Of a stretch of DNA of 17,419 bases, positions 6,805 through 13,496 are shown piece by piece. The position numbers and the translations under genes were made by a program. Within the stretch, counting starts at the first letter, position 1. Each line of letters opens with the position of its first letter. The stretch is from an uncultured Eubacteriales bacterium (GTDB lineage: Bacteria; Bacillota; Clostridia; Oscillospirales; CAG-272), in assembly GCA_934446065.1 (NCBI GenBank), contig CAKSDP010000032.1, positions 1-17,419 on the forward strand, written 5' to 3'. Below the pieces are notes generated by a model. It had not been told where the DNA came from. It searched no databases and saw only the letters and a list, made by a program, of their open reading frames with translations.

Positions 6805-6965
6805 GGCTCCCTTGTGTAAAGGGAGCTGGCAGCCGTATGGCTGACTGAGGGATTGTTTTACGTGAGATTTATGTAAACATACATTAATGAAGTTTCCGCT
6901 TGCCTCCGGTTCCTCAATCCCTCCGGCAGTCTCTGACTGCCACCTCCCTTTACACAAGGGAGGCT
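6805..6965. repeat. 161-bp inverted-repeat element
   Basis: The left arm (6805-6855) and the reverse complement of the right arm (6915-6965) are both 51 nt and agree at roughly 80% of positions. Each arm itself folds: CTCCCTT with AAGGGAG around a TGTGTA-type loop, then a second small hairpin. The 59-nt centre has no gene. The architecture fits a MITE-like or palindromic dispersed element; similar ends occur widely in gut Clostridia to my recollection. It adjoins the module shared with 17327-17419. Confidence 0.8.
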
Positions 6966-7061
6966 CGGGTCTGCCGAAACTCCACGTCTATGGCGGGAGC
7001 CGCGAGAGCGGAAACCGCTCACTTGCAGCCTCCTGATAGTTTGGATAAACTAAAACGTGGG
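6957..7061. repeat. Module shared in inverted orientation with 17327-17419
   Basis: Positions 6957-6965 match the complement of 17411-17419, 6990-7011 match the complement of 17365-17386 without change, and 7032-7049 match the complement of 17327-17344 without change. The bases between are similar but diverged. An inner GAGCGG/CCGCTC hairpin is conserved. It links the 161-bp inverted repeat to the hairpin repeat at 7116-7195. Confidence 0.85.
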
Positions 7062-7115
7062 ATGCCTCTCGATTTCAACTGAAGCCTATACCTTGCAGAA
7101 ACCAAATAAAATGTA

Positions 7116-7195
7116 CCCAGTATAAAGTTCTTTGCGCCACTTTCTTTCAAGAAAGTGGCTCGTTCCCCTTTCACGAAAAAGCGGCTCGTCTCCCA
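7116..7195. repeat. Dispersed hairpin repeat, copy B
   Basis: The first 18 nt equal positions 1-18. A strong hairpin, GCCACTTTCTT/AAGAAAGTGGC (7136-7146 with 7149-7159), follows and then a second imperfect one. The copy begins about 9 nt after the SGNH hydrolase stop, so it is also a candidate 3' end for that gene, although no T-tract follows the stem on the minus strand. Confidence 0.8.
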
Positions 7196-7203
7196 TTCCC
7201 TTC

Positions 7204-7830
7204 CTATAAATACTTCCGTATCTCAGAGGCGCACTTTTCCGCAAGAGCAGCGTAACCGTCCGGCGTCGGGTGAATTCCGTCAGCGCCGATGAAGCGCCCC
7301 GTGTCAGCAGCAATGACCGAGTGCAGATCGTTCACCGGAATCCCGCATTTCGCCATCACCGCCTCCGCGATCTCGTTGTATCTCAAAACATCCGCGTTCC
7401 ATTCCCGCTCGGGCAATGTCAAGCATACCTTCGTGAAATTCGAGTCCGAGTTCTCGAGCGCGTTGATCTTCTGTACCTCATCAAGCCCAGCCCCGCCCGG
7501 AATAATGTTCGCGAATATTACCTGATCCGCGATCAGCTGAAGCCTGCGCCCGAGCCGACCGATCTCGCAGCCGTATTCATCCGGAAGCGTGAACGGCTGA
7601 CCGTCACCCGTGCAGCGGTGCAGATCCCAGATCCCCGCGTTGAAGTGAGCTACATCAATGTGTGGGCAGCCCATGTTCTCCCACCACCAGTGAATGCCCC
7701 ACAGCGCAAATTTCGTGAACCGGCAGTTTTCCTCCGGCGCGTATACCGTGACATCATCCCCCAGCAGCTCCCGCAGCTTCGACTCGTAGCCGAGCCTGAT
7801 CGAGTCACCGATAAGAAATACGTTTTTCAT
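7204..7830 (-). CDS. SGNH/GDSL-type hydrolase
   Basis: This 208-aa protein has the block I motif GDSI (8-11) with nucleophile Ser10, an FNAGIWD segment (63-69) supplying the block III Asn64, and ADGIHPT (183-189) with Asp184 and His187 completing the Ser-Asp-His triad. Family members are esterases or lipases, often removing acetyl groups from carbohydrates; the substrate here is unknown. There is no signal peptide, so a cytoplasmic role is expected. AAGGGG lies 9 nt before the ATG at 7830. The promoter candidate at 7881-7909 is divergent from that of the secreted glycosidase operon, and a 16-nt palindrome lies between the two. The gene ends just before repeat copy B. Confidence 0.9.
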   Translation of the reverse strand: MKNVFLIGDSIRLGYESKLRELLGDDVTVYAPEENCRFTKFALWGIHWWWENMGCPHIDVAHFNAGIWDLHRCTGDGQPFTLPDEYGCEIGRLGRRLQLIADQVIFANIIPGGAGLDEVQKINALENSDSNFTKVCLTLPEREWNADVLRYNEIAEAVMAKCGIPVNDLHSVIAADTGRFIGADGIHPTPDGYAALAEKCASEIRKYL

Positions 7831-7880
7831 CGTGTGTTACCCCTTGCCTGACGCCATGGCGGGCGCCTCCTGTTTCGTCT

Positions 7881-7909
7881 ATGTTAACACATTCCGTTCC
7901 GAATTACAA
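7881..7909 (-). promoter_or_regulatory. Promoter candidate for the SGNH hydrolase
   Basis: On the minus strand, TTGTAA (7909-7904) and TAACAT (7886-7881) are separated by 17 nt, about 50 nt before the start codon. Confidence 0.6.
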
Positions 7910-7935
7910 TAAATTTTCTAAAATTGCACCCCGCC

Positions 7936-7951
7936 GATATTGCGCAATATC
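7936..7951. promoter_or_regulatory. 16-nt perfect palindrome, possible operator
   Basis: GATATTGCGCAATATC is its own reverse complement and lies between two divergent promoters, 26 nt from the SGNH -35 and 51 nt from the glycosidase -35. No T-tract follows it, so it is not a terminator. A dimeric regulator could bind here; none is encoded in the window. Confidence 0.4.
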
Positions 7952-8002
7952 TAATATAGTCAATGCCCGGTATTAAATTTTCAAAAAAATTGTACAAATA
8001 TA

Positions 8003-8031
8003 TTGATATTCCGAAAACCGTATGCTATAAT
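8003..8031 (+). promoter_or_regulatory. Promoter of the dockerin-protein pair
   Basis: TTGATA (8003-8008) and TATAAT (8026-8031) have a 17-nt spacer. The predicted leader of about 65 nt reaches the ribosome site AAAGGG (8091-8096) before the ATG at 8105. The region upstream is AT-rich. Confidence 0.82.
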
Positions 8032-8104
8032 ATCTGTACATAGCTGTAACTGTCCGCATTCGCGGCATCCCGCCTGCGGCAGATGTGCAGAAAGGGCACT
8101 AATA

Positions 8105-10105
8105 ATGAAGAAAACCATCGGCGTTATTCTTGCTTTGGCGTTATCAGCTGCGTCATTGTGCGCTGCCCCGTCCTCAGCCGAGGCGTATTATACCGATACT
8201 CCGACGCTCGACGGCGAAAGCTCGCGCACGGTAACGTACCTCTATGACGGAGTCACCCGCACGGACTACGTGCTCGACCCTTCGTCAAAATACAGGCGTC
8301 AGGCATTCTCCACAGTGGAGTTTGACCCTACGCAGGAGGATCTCTATTTCGACGTCACCTGCGGCGGTACATACGCAAACCAGCTTGTCCGTACCTCAAC
8401 CACCGTCGAGCGCTTCAACGCGTCAAACGGCGAGGGGAAAACGGCGCTCGCCGCGATAAACGGCGATATGTGGCTCATGACCGGATACCACGTCCGCGTC
8501 GAGGGCAAAAACCACAGCTACGGCGGCTATTCCGACTCCGTCGTGACAAAGGCGCTAACAATACCGCGCGGCTTCTCAATGTACGGCGGCGAGATCATCT
8601 GCACCACGAATATGGAGCAGGAGACCCCGTATGAGGGCTACTTCCAGTCGTTCGGCATCTCCGCCGACGGCGAAGCGCTGTTCGGCTACATCGTTGCCGA
8701 CACGACCGTGTCGAACGTGACCCGCGGCACGAGCTGCAAGGCTGACGGAATCAACCGCCTGCCCGCAAACAACGCGCTCGTCCTCTATACCGATAAAGGC
8801 TACGCGTCAACGTGCGCACTGTCCGACGCGACAGAGATCGTGATCGACTGTTCGTATGATTACACGCTCAAGGATTCGTGCGTGATAACCGGAAAGGTCA
8901 CGGCTGTGACCGCGCCCGGCGAAACAAAGCAGGCTATGAAGCAGAACCGCCTCATCCTTACGGCAAGGGGCGACAGGACCTCGCTTCTCTCATCATACAA
9001 AGTAGGTGATACGGTCACCGTCGGCGTCTCGCTCAGAGACGAGTACGGCAATACCGAAAAGTGGCGCACCGTCACGAACTGCATCGGCGGACATATGCCG
9101 ATCGTCATCGACGGAGTGTCGCAGAACCTCTCGGGAGCTACAAACTACCCCACCTCGATCCTCGGGATCAAGGAAAACGGCAACGTCGTGATGCTTACCT
9201 CATGGGGACGCAAGGGAACGACGTACAGCTACGGGCTTTTCATAAACCAGCTCGACAAGATATGTGCCGATCTCGGCATTAAAACCGCGTTCCTGCTCGA
9301 CGGCGGCGGTTCCGCGACGATGGTCGCAGAAACCGATTCCGGCTACGAGCTGACCGGACGTCCGTGTGACTCCGGCGATACGGAGCGTGCCGTGGTGAAT
9401 TCGGTCATCCTTTCGGTCGGTCCGGCAAGATCCGGTGCGAGCGATACGGAGATCTCGTTTGAAAACGGCGCCGATTCGTATGTTCGCGAGCTGTCGAACA
9501 CCGGCTACAAATGCGAGAACGGATCGCTTACGGTGTACGCGACCGACTTCAAAAACCCCAATTTCAAGCTCGATCTCTTCGGCTCATCCGCCGGGGATTA
9601 CAAATATATGGTGGTCGAGGCCATGCCCACCGAGTGCGACGGCTCCGATTTCGGAGTCGGCATATACCCCAGCGCCGGCAGGGCGATGGACAGCATTATG
9701 TCCGAGGAAATACGGCTGAATTTCAAATCCAACGGAACATGGCAGCGGTGCTTGGCAGACTTGTCCGAGTGCAGCACGTGGTCCGGCAGAATGAACTTCA
9801 TCCGCATGGACCTCTTCAATAATTCCGGCGTAGGTCACGTCGGAGAAGGGCTTGCCATACGGCAGGTGCGCTTCTTCCGAACCGAAGAAGCGGCAAACGA
9901 CTTTGTCATGCACGTGGGAGAGTCTGTTCCCGGCGATGTGAACGGAGACGGTCAGATCAATATCACTGATGTGATCCTTATTCTAAGGCATATCGCGGGA
10001 TGGAACACAACCATAGATGATGATGCTGCCGATGTGAACAAAGATGGCAGGGTCACCATTCTGGACGCGGTGGCAGTTCTTCGGATGATCGCGTCATCCA
10101 ACTAA
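8105..10105 (+). CDS. Secreted phosphodiester glycosidase (NAGPA-like) with dockerin
   Basis: This 666-aa precursor has a signal peptide (1 to about 27, cleavage after SAEA). The region of about 100-440 matches the phosphodiester glycosidase/NAGPA-like family (formerly DUF2233): AAINGDMW (116-123) and LLDGGGSATMV (397-407) are the hallmark blocks. The family removes a sugar from a sugar-phosphate diester; mammalian NAGPA uncovers mannose-6-phosphate. Residues about 445-600 look like a beta-rich accessory module I cannot name. A type I dockerin follows (608-663) with two calcium loops: D611/N613/D615/Q617/D622 and D643/N645/D647/R649/D654. The protein is therefore exported and probably docked to a cohesin scaffold. 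The start at 8105 follows AAAGGG by 8 nt; an in-frame ATG at 8003 lies in the promoter. The next gene begins 28 nt downstream, suggesting an operon. Confidence 0.88.
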   Translation: MKKTIGVILALALSAASLCAAPSSAEAYYTDTPTLDGESSRTVTYLYDGVTRTDYVLDPSSKYRRQAFSTVEFDPTQEDLYFDVTCGGTYANQLVRTSTTVERFNASNGEGKTALAAINGDMWLMTGYHVRVEGKNHSYGGYSDSVVTKALTIPRGFSMYGGEIICTTNMEQETPYEGYFQSFGISADGEALFGYIVADTTVSNVTRGTSCKADGINRLPANNALVLYTDKGYASTCALSDATEIVIDCSYDYTLKDSCVITGKVTAVTAPGETKQAMKQNRLILTARGDRTSLLSSYKVGDTVTVGVSLRDEYGNTEKWRTVTNCIGGHMPIVIDGVSQNLSGATNYPTSILGIKENGNVVMLTSWGRKGTTYSYGLFINQLDKICADLGIKTAFLLDGGGSATMVAETDSGYELTGRPCDSGDTERAVVNSVILSVGPARSGASDTEISFENGADSYVRELSNTGYKCENGSLTVYATDFKNPNFKLDLFGSSAGDYKYMVVEAMPTECDGSDFGVGIYPSAGRAMDSIMSEEIRLNFKSNGTWQRCLADLSECSTWSGRMNFIRMDLFNNSGVGHVGEGLAIRQVRFFRTEEAANDFVMHVGESVPGDVNGDGQINITDVILILRHIAGWNTTIDDDAADVNKDGRVTILDAVAVLRMIASSN

Positions 10106-10133
10106 ATTTGTACTATAAAAAAGGGGAATTAAT

Positions 10134-11852
10134 ATGAAAAAACATCTTTCACTTTTTCTCGCGGCACTCATGGTGCTCGCAAGCTTTGTGGTGACCGGCG
10201 TCAGCGCTGCTCCCGCAGACGTATCGGATGACGCGTCCGCCGAAACGGTGGCGTACATCCCTATGGCTGAGCCTCAGGATCCCGCAGACGAGGATCTCAC
10301 CATCCTCGACGAGAACCAGGTAGACGGTCAGGGTATCTTCTACACGCTCGATCACGAGAACAAGACCGCGATCGTCGGTAAGAACACCTACTCCGACCCC
10401 GCAAGCGCAGGCTTCACCGGAAACCCCGATGATTCTGCCGACACTACTTACAGCATCATTATCCCAAGCACCGTTACGTTCAATTCCGAGACCTACAATG
10501 TGGTCGCTGTCGGTCGCAACGCCTTTGACGGCGTGCGCAACATCGGCGAGGTTGTCATCTCCGCAGGCGTCAGCTCCATCGGCGAGTTCGCGTTCGCAGG
10601 CTCCTCCGTTGAGAGAGTTTGCATCGCAAGCGCAATCGAGATCGACGGCTTTGCTTTCTGGGGATGCGACAAGCTCACCGACCTCGACCTCGGCGAATTC
10701 CTTAAGTCCATCGGCGGCGGCGCATTCTGGAAGTGCTCCAAGCTTTACGTCGTTACCGCTCCTGCAACCGTGGAGAACGTCATGACTAAAGCGTTCGCTG
10801 ATTCCGGACTCGGTCAGATCTATTTCCTTGGCGCGAATGCACCTGCAATCGGCGCTGAGGCGATCCCTTCAAATGCACTGATCATGGCTTCCGCAAGTGC
10901 GATCGACGGCTTTGCGGCTGCGGGCTACACTGCAACCGAGCACCGCAACGCACAGATAGTTACCTCCACCGTATTCGGTGAGGCAGGCGGCAGCGTTATC
11001 GTTCCGATATCTCTCGCAGGCTTCAAGGGCGGCGAGCTTGATCTCACCACTCTCAACCTCGAGATCGCAGATGGTCTTGCATCCAAGGCTATCGTCTATG
11101 CCGCAGACGGCGGTATCATTGATTCCGAGTCTGTTGAGGTCAATGATGAGACCGGCGCAATCTCCTTCAAGCTTACAAGAAACGCAAACGGCACGATCCT
11201 TCTTGCAGAGATCGCAATAAGCGAGGACGCAGCTCCCGGTCAGTATCAGATCAAGGCTACCGCTCCCGGCGCGTTTGACACCGGAGTCGGCGCAGTTATC
11301 GTTTGCGACCATGCAGATATGGATACGGCAGTTACCGTAAGACCCGCTACCTGCACCGAGGCAGGCGTGGCAGATGTCATCTGCTCTTACTGCGGAAAGC
11401 TCCTGAGAACCGAGGAGACCGAAGCTACATCGCACAACTACGAAGACTTCGTGGTCAACCCGACTTGTACCGAGAAGGGTTACACCCGTCACATCTGTCT
11501 CAACTGCGGCGATAAGTATACCGACGCTGTGGCTGATGCTAACGGACACGACTTCGACGGAGGCGTTGCATCTGTCGCTCCGACGCTGAACAAGGAAGGC
11601 CTTGTGATCTACACTTGCCGTACTTGCAGCTACAACGAGAGAAAGACTGTCGGTTACGGCGATATTGACTGCGACGGCAAGATTTCCGTCAGCGACGCGA
11701 TCCTCGTGCTCAAGGCAGTTGCAAACTGGGATCTCAGCGACACCGCATATCATGCAGATCTTGCAGACCTGAACTCTGACGGTAAGATTTCCGTCGGCGA
11801 CGCTATCCTCGTTCTGAAGCTCGTTGCAGGCTGGGATCTCTCCGCTGAGTAA
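10134..11852 (+). CDS. Secreted LRR (BspA-like) protein with cohesin-like region, Cys/His repeats and dockerin
   Basis: This 572-aa precursor has a signal peptide (1 to about 26). Residues about 105-233 carry BspA-type leucine-rich repeats (phrases such as IGEFAFAGSS and SIGGGAFWKCSKL). Residues about 276-385 form a beta-rich segment starting GEAGGSVIVPISL and ending near GQYQIKA, which resembles cohesin or Ig-like folds. Three related Cys/His units follow (391-424, 433-462, 471-502), the first two with PATCTE/PTCTE and CxxCG. A type I dockerin closes the protein, with loops D510/D512/D514/K516/D521 and D545/N547/D549/K551/D556. No catalytic domain is visible, so a binding or structural role at the cell surface is likely. 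AAGGGG lies 7 nt before the ATG. Its codon choice (GCA/GCT, AAG, CTC/CTT) is more biased than in the neighbours, consistent with high expression. Confidence 0.85.
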   Translation: MKKHLSLFLAALMVLASFVVTGVSAAPADVSDDASAETVAYIPMAEPQDPADEDLTILDENQVDGQGIFYTLDHENKTAIVGKNTYSDPASAGFTGNPDDSADTTYSIIIPSTVTFNSETYNVVAVGRNAFDGVRNIGEVVISAGVSSIGEFAFAGSSVERVCIASAIEIDGFAFWGCDKLTDLDLGEFLKSIGGGAFWKCSKLYVVTAPATVENVMTKAFADSGLGQIYFLGANAPAIGAEAIPSNALIMASASAIDGFAAAGYTATEHRNAQIVTSTVFGEAGGSVIVPISLAGFKGGELDLTTLNLEIADGLASKAIVYAADGGIIDSESVEVNDETGAISFKLTRNANGTILLAEIAISEDAAPGQYQIKATAPGAFDTGVGAVIVCDHADMDTAVTVRPATCTEAGVADVICSYCGKLLRTEETEATSHNYEDFVVNPTCTEKGYTRHICLNCGDKYTDAVADANGHDFDGGVASVAPTLNKEGLVIYTCRTCSYNERKTVGYGDIDCDGKISVSDAILVLKAVANWDLSDTAYHADLADLNSDGKISVGDAILVLKLVAGWDLSAE

Positions 11853-11868
11853 AAATTAAAGGCTAATA

Positions 11869-11906
11869 AAAATAAAAGCGGGTGCATATGTGCCCGCTTT
11901 ATTTTT
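11869..11906 (+). terminator. Terminator after the dockerin pair
   Basis: A/T-rich plus CGGG/CCCG stem (11869-11883 with 11893-11906, one bulged A) has a 9-nt loop, and its 3' arm ends in ATTTTT. It starts 17 nt after the stop codon. Confidence 0.85.
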
Positions 11907-11938
11907 AACGGTTCAACATCACAAAGGATCTACAAAAA

Positions 11939-12493
11939 ATGGAACTTGAAATAAAATACGGGCGCCCGGACGACGCAGAGTCGCGCGCGCCGCGTGAGAC
12001 GCGGGTCTATGAGCTGCTCGACCGCCTCGGAATTGAGTACGACCGCATCGACCACGAGCCGCTCGCCACAATGGAAGCGTGCGCGGGCGTGGATCGCGCG
12101 TTCGGCACGGAAATGTGCAAGAATCTGCTCCTGTGCAACAGGCAGAAAACGAAGTTTTATCTCCTGCTCACGCCGGGGAACAAGCCGTTCCGCACAAAGG
12201 AGCTGTCGGCAGAACTCGCGATCGCGAGACTTTCGTTCGCCGACGGCGAAAAAATGGTGGAGCTTCTCGACATTCATCCCGGCTCTCTGAGCGTGATGGG
12301 GCTGATGAACGACCGCGCGGGCGCCGTGACGCTGCTCATCGACCGCGACGTCGCCGACGGGGAGTATATCGCGTGCCATCCGTGCGTCAATACTTCAAGC
12401 ATGAAGATCAGAACCTGCGATATCCTCGAAAAATTCCTGCCGGCGGTGGAGCATGAGCCTACGTTTGTGACGCTCACCGGTTCGGATGAATAA
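11939..12493 (+). CDS. YbaK/ProX-type prolyl-tRNA deacylase
   Basis: This 184-aa cytoplasmic protein is a free-standing editing domain of the YbaK/ProX/PrdX superfamily, which hydrolyses mischarged aminoacyl-tRNA, typically Ala- or Cys-tRNA(Pro). Landmarks are Lys61 in CKNLLL, a LLLTPG strand (75-80), GSLSVMGLMND (115-125) and CHPCVNTSS (146-154), matching the substrate-pocket blocks of the family. The length suits the stand-alone PrdX/ProX group rather than a synthetase insertion domain. AAAGGA lies 10 nt before the ATG. The start follows the preceding terminator by only 32 nt, so the promoter is unclear: it may overlap the terminator or the gene may depend on readthrough. A lipoprotein follows after 66 nt. 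Confidence 0.9.
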   Translation: MELEIKYGRPDDAESRAPRETRVYELLDRLGIEYDRIDHEPLATMEACAGVDRAFGTEMCKNLLLCNRQKTKFYLLLTPGNKPFRTKELSAELAIARLSFADGEKMVELLDIHPGSLSVMGLMNDRAGAVTLLIDRDVADGEYIACHPCVNTSSMKIRTCDILEKFLPAVEHEPTFVTLTGSDE

Positions 12494-12559
12494 AGCACGC
12501 AGGGCAGTCTTGAAAGGCTCCGAATCTGCGGTAAACGCAAAGAAAGGAATGATCAAACT

Positions 12560-13420
12560 ATGCAGAAATCAAGCAGGATCGTAATCTCGGCACTTGTCGC
12601 CGCAATGCTCCTTACGGGGGCGACGGTCGGATGCTCCAAGCGGGGCAGCGGCACGGGCGACGCTGTCACCGATACGAAGATCACGCGCGGCAGCGCCGCC
12701 GGAACGACGAAAGCCGGCGGAACGCGCATTCCGATTGACGTGAATCCGGAGGATATCATCCCGCCGGATATCACCGGAGAAGTCCCGCCGATCAAGGTGT
12801 CCGTTGATGAGAACGGCACCACATATATAAACGATATCCCAGTAAAAAGAGAGGATATCCACGATCTCGTCGAAAGCATCGCCCGCGATTACCAGACGGC
12901 GAGCGAGTCCTACTATACCCTGCCGTCGGGCGCGGAATCGTATATCGAGTCAAAGGCACCCGCGACAGTCGCGCCGACCCCCGCCGATCCCGATGATCCC
13001 GATGATCCCGTCGTGCCGGACGACCCGACGCCCACACCCGGCGGCGTGACTCTCGCCGAGTACACCAAAACCGGATCGACAGCCCTCGCGATAAGCGGCG
13101 TCTACCTGTACAGCAACGACCGCCCCGGCGCGATCATGCGCGATACGTACAGACAGGGCGAGGTCGCGATCGTCAACATTGAGTGCAACACATCCGCCGC
13201 GGCAGACGGAGTCATGTACATTGTCCCGCACGATACCGCGCACGCGGGCGACTACGCCGAGTCCGACTGCATCATGCGCATGAGCTTTACCGACGGCGTG
13301 CCGTCCGGAGATAACCTTGCGTTTATTTTCCAGCTTCCGCCGGATGCCGACGGCGTGTACGATCTGAGATTCACATACAACGGAACAGAGGAGGGATGCA
13401 TTTCGGTGAAGATCGGCTGA
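12560..13420 (+). CDS. Putative lipoprotein of unknown function
   Basis: This 286-aa protein begins with a hydrophobic segment ending in TVGC, giving a lipobox-like site with Cys25 as the probable lipidated residue; Thr at -3 is less usual than Leu or Val. Residues 26-60 are Gly/Ser/Thr/Lys-rich. A Pro/Asp/Thr linker at 134-163, with DPDDPDDPVVPDDP, separates a middle segment from a C-terminal beta-rich domain (about 164-286). I do not recognise the domains. AAAGGA is 11 nt before the ATG. It precedes the ABC exporter pair by 76 nt in the same direction, so a surface-anchored partner of the exporter is possible but unproven. Confidence 0.8.
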   Translation: MQKSSRIVISALVAAMLLTGATVGCSKRGSGTGDAVTDTKITRGSAAGTTKAGGTRIPIDVNPEDIIPPDITGEVPPIKVSVDENGTTYINDIPVKREDIHDLVESIARDYQTASESYYTLPSGAESYIESKAPATVAPTPADPDDPDDPVVPDDPTPTPGGVTLAEYTKTGSTALAISGVYLYSNDRPGAIMRDTYRQGEVAIVNIECNTSAAADGVMYIVPHDTAHAGDYAESDCIMRMSFTDGVPSGDNLAFIFQLPPDADGVYDLRFTYNGTEEGCISVKIG

Positions 13421-13486
13421 ATTTTGCCGACCGGAGCTATAACAGAGTAGATTTTCATTCGCCAACCCGACAGTGTAATACATAAC

Positions 13487-13491
13487 GGAGG
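13487..13491 (+). promoter_or_regulatory. Ribosome binding site supporting a TTG start
   Basis: GGAGG, a strong Shine-Dalgarno match, lies 5 nt before TTG at 13497. The next in-frame ATG comes about 100 nt later, within the first membrane segment, so TTG is the probable initiation codon. Confidence 0.8.
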
Positions 13492-13496
13492 AATAC

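Larger units (their letters stand above)
6618..7203. other. Gene-free interval filled with repeats
   Basis: These 586 bp separate the ygiQ-like start from the SGNH hydrolase stop. From left to right they hold two similar hairpins (6644-6677, 6711-6745), an AT-rich stretch (about 6755-6780), a long inverted repeat (6805-6965), a conserved stretch shared in inverted orientation with 17327-17419, and a hairpin repeat (7116-7195). Short open frames here have no recognisable product and consist of repeat sequence. The ygiQ promoter must lie in or beyond this interval, but I cannot point to it. Confidence 0.8.

Noticed and set aside
6640..7195. CRISPR array
   Set aside because: Repeats are palindromic, few and irregularly spaced; no regular spacers or cas genes.
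6900..7313. Small frames at 6900-7082 and 7086-7313
   Set aside because: They lie in the repeat island or across the 3' end of the SGNH gene, with no ribosome site or conserved content.
8003..8104. 34-residue extension of the phosphodiester glycosidase
   Set aside because: It begins at the -35 hexamer of the promoter and would bury the signal peptide.
8032..8104. Possible riboswitch or attenuator in the leader of the dockerin pair
   Set aside because: The leader is only about 65 nt with weak pairing (CCGCA/TGCGG) and no known aptamer features or T-tract.
13421..13496. Promoter for the ABC exporter pair
   Set aside because: Only weak hexamer matches with poor spacing were found, so I do not call one; cotranscription with the lipoprotein is as likely.
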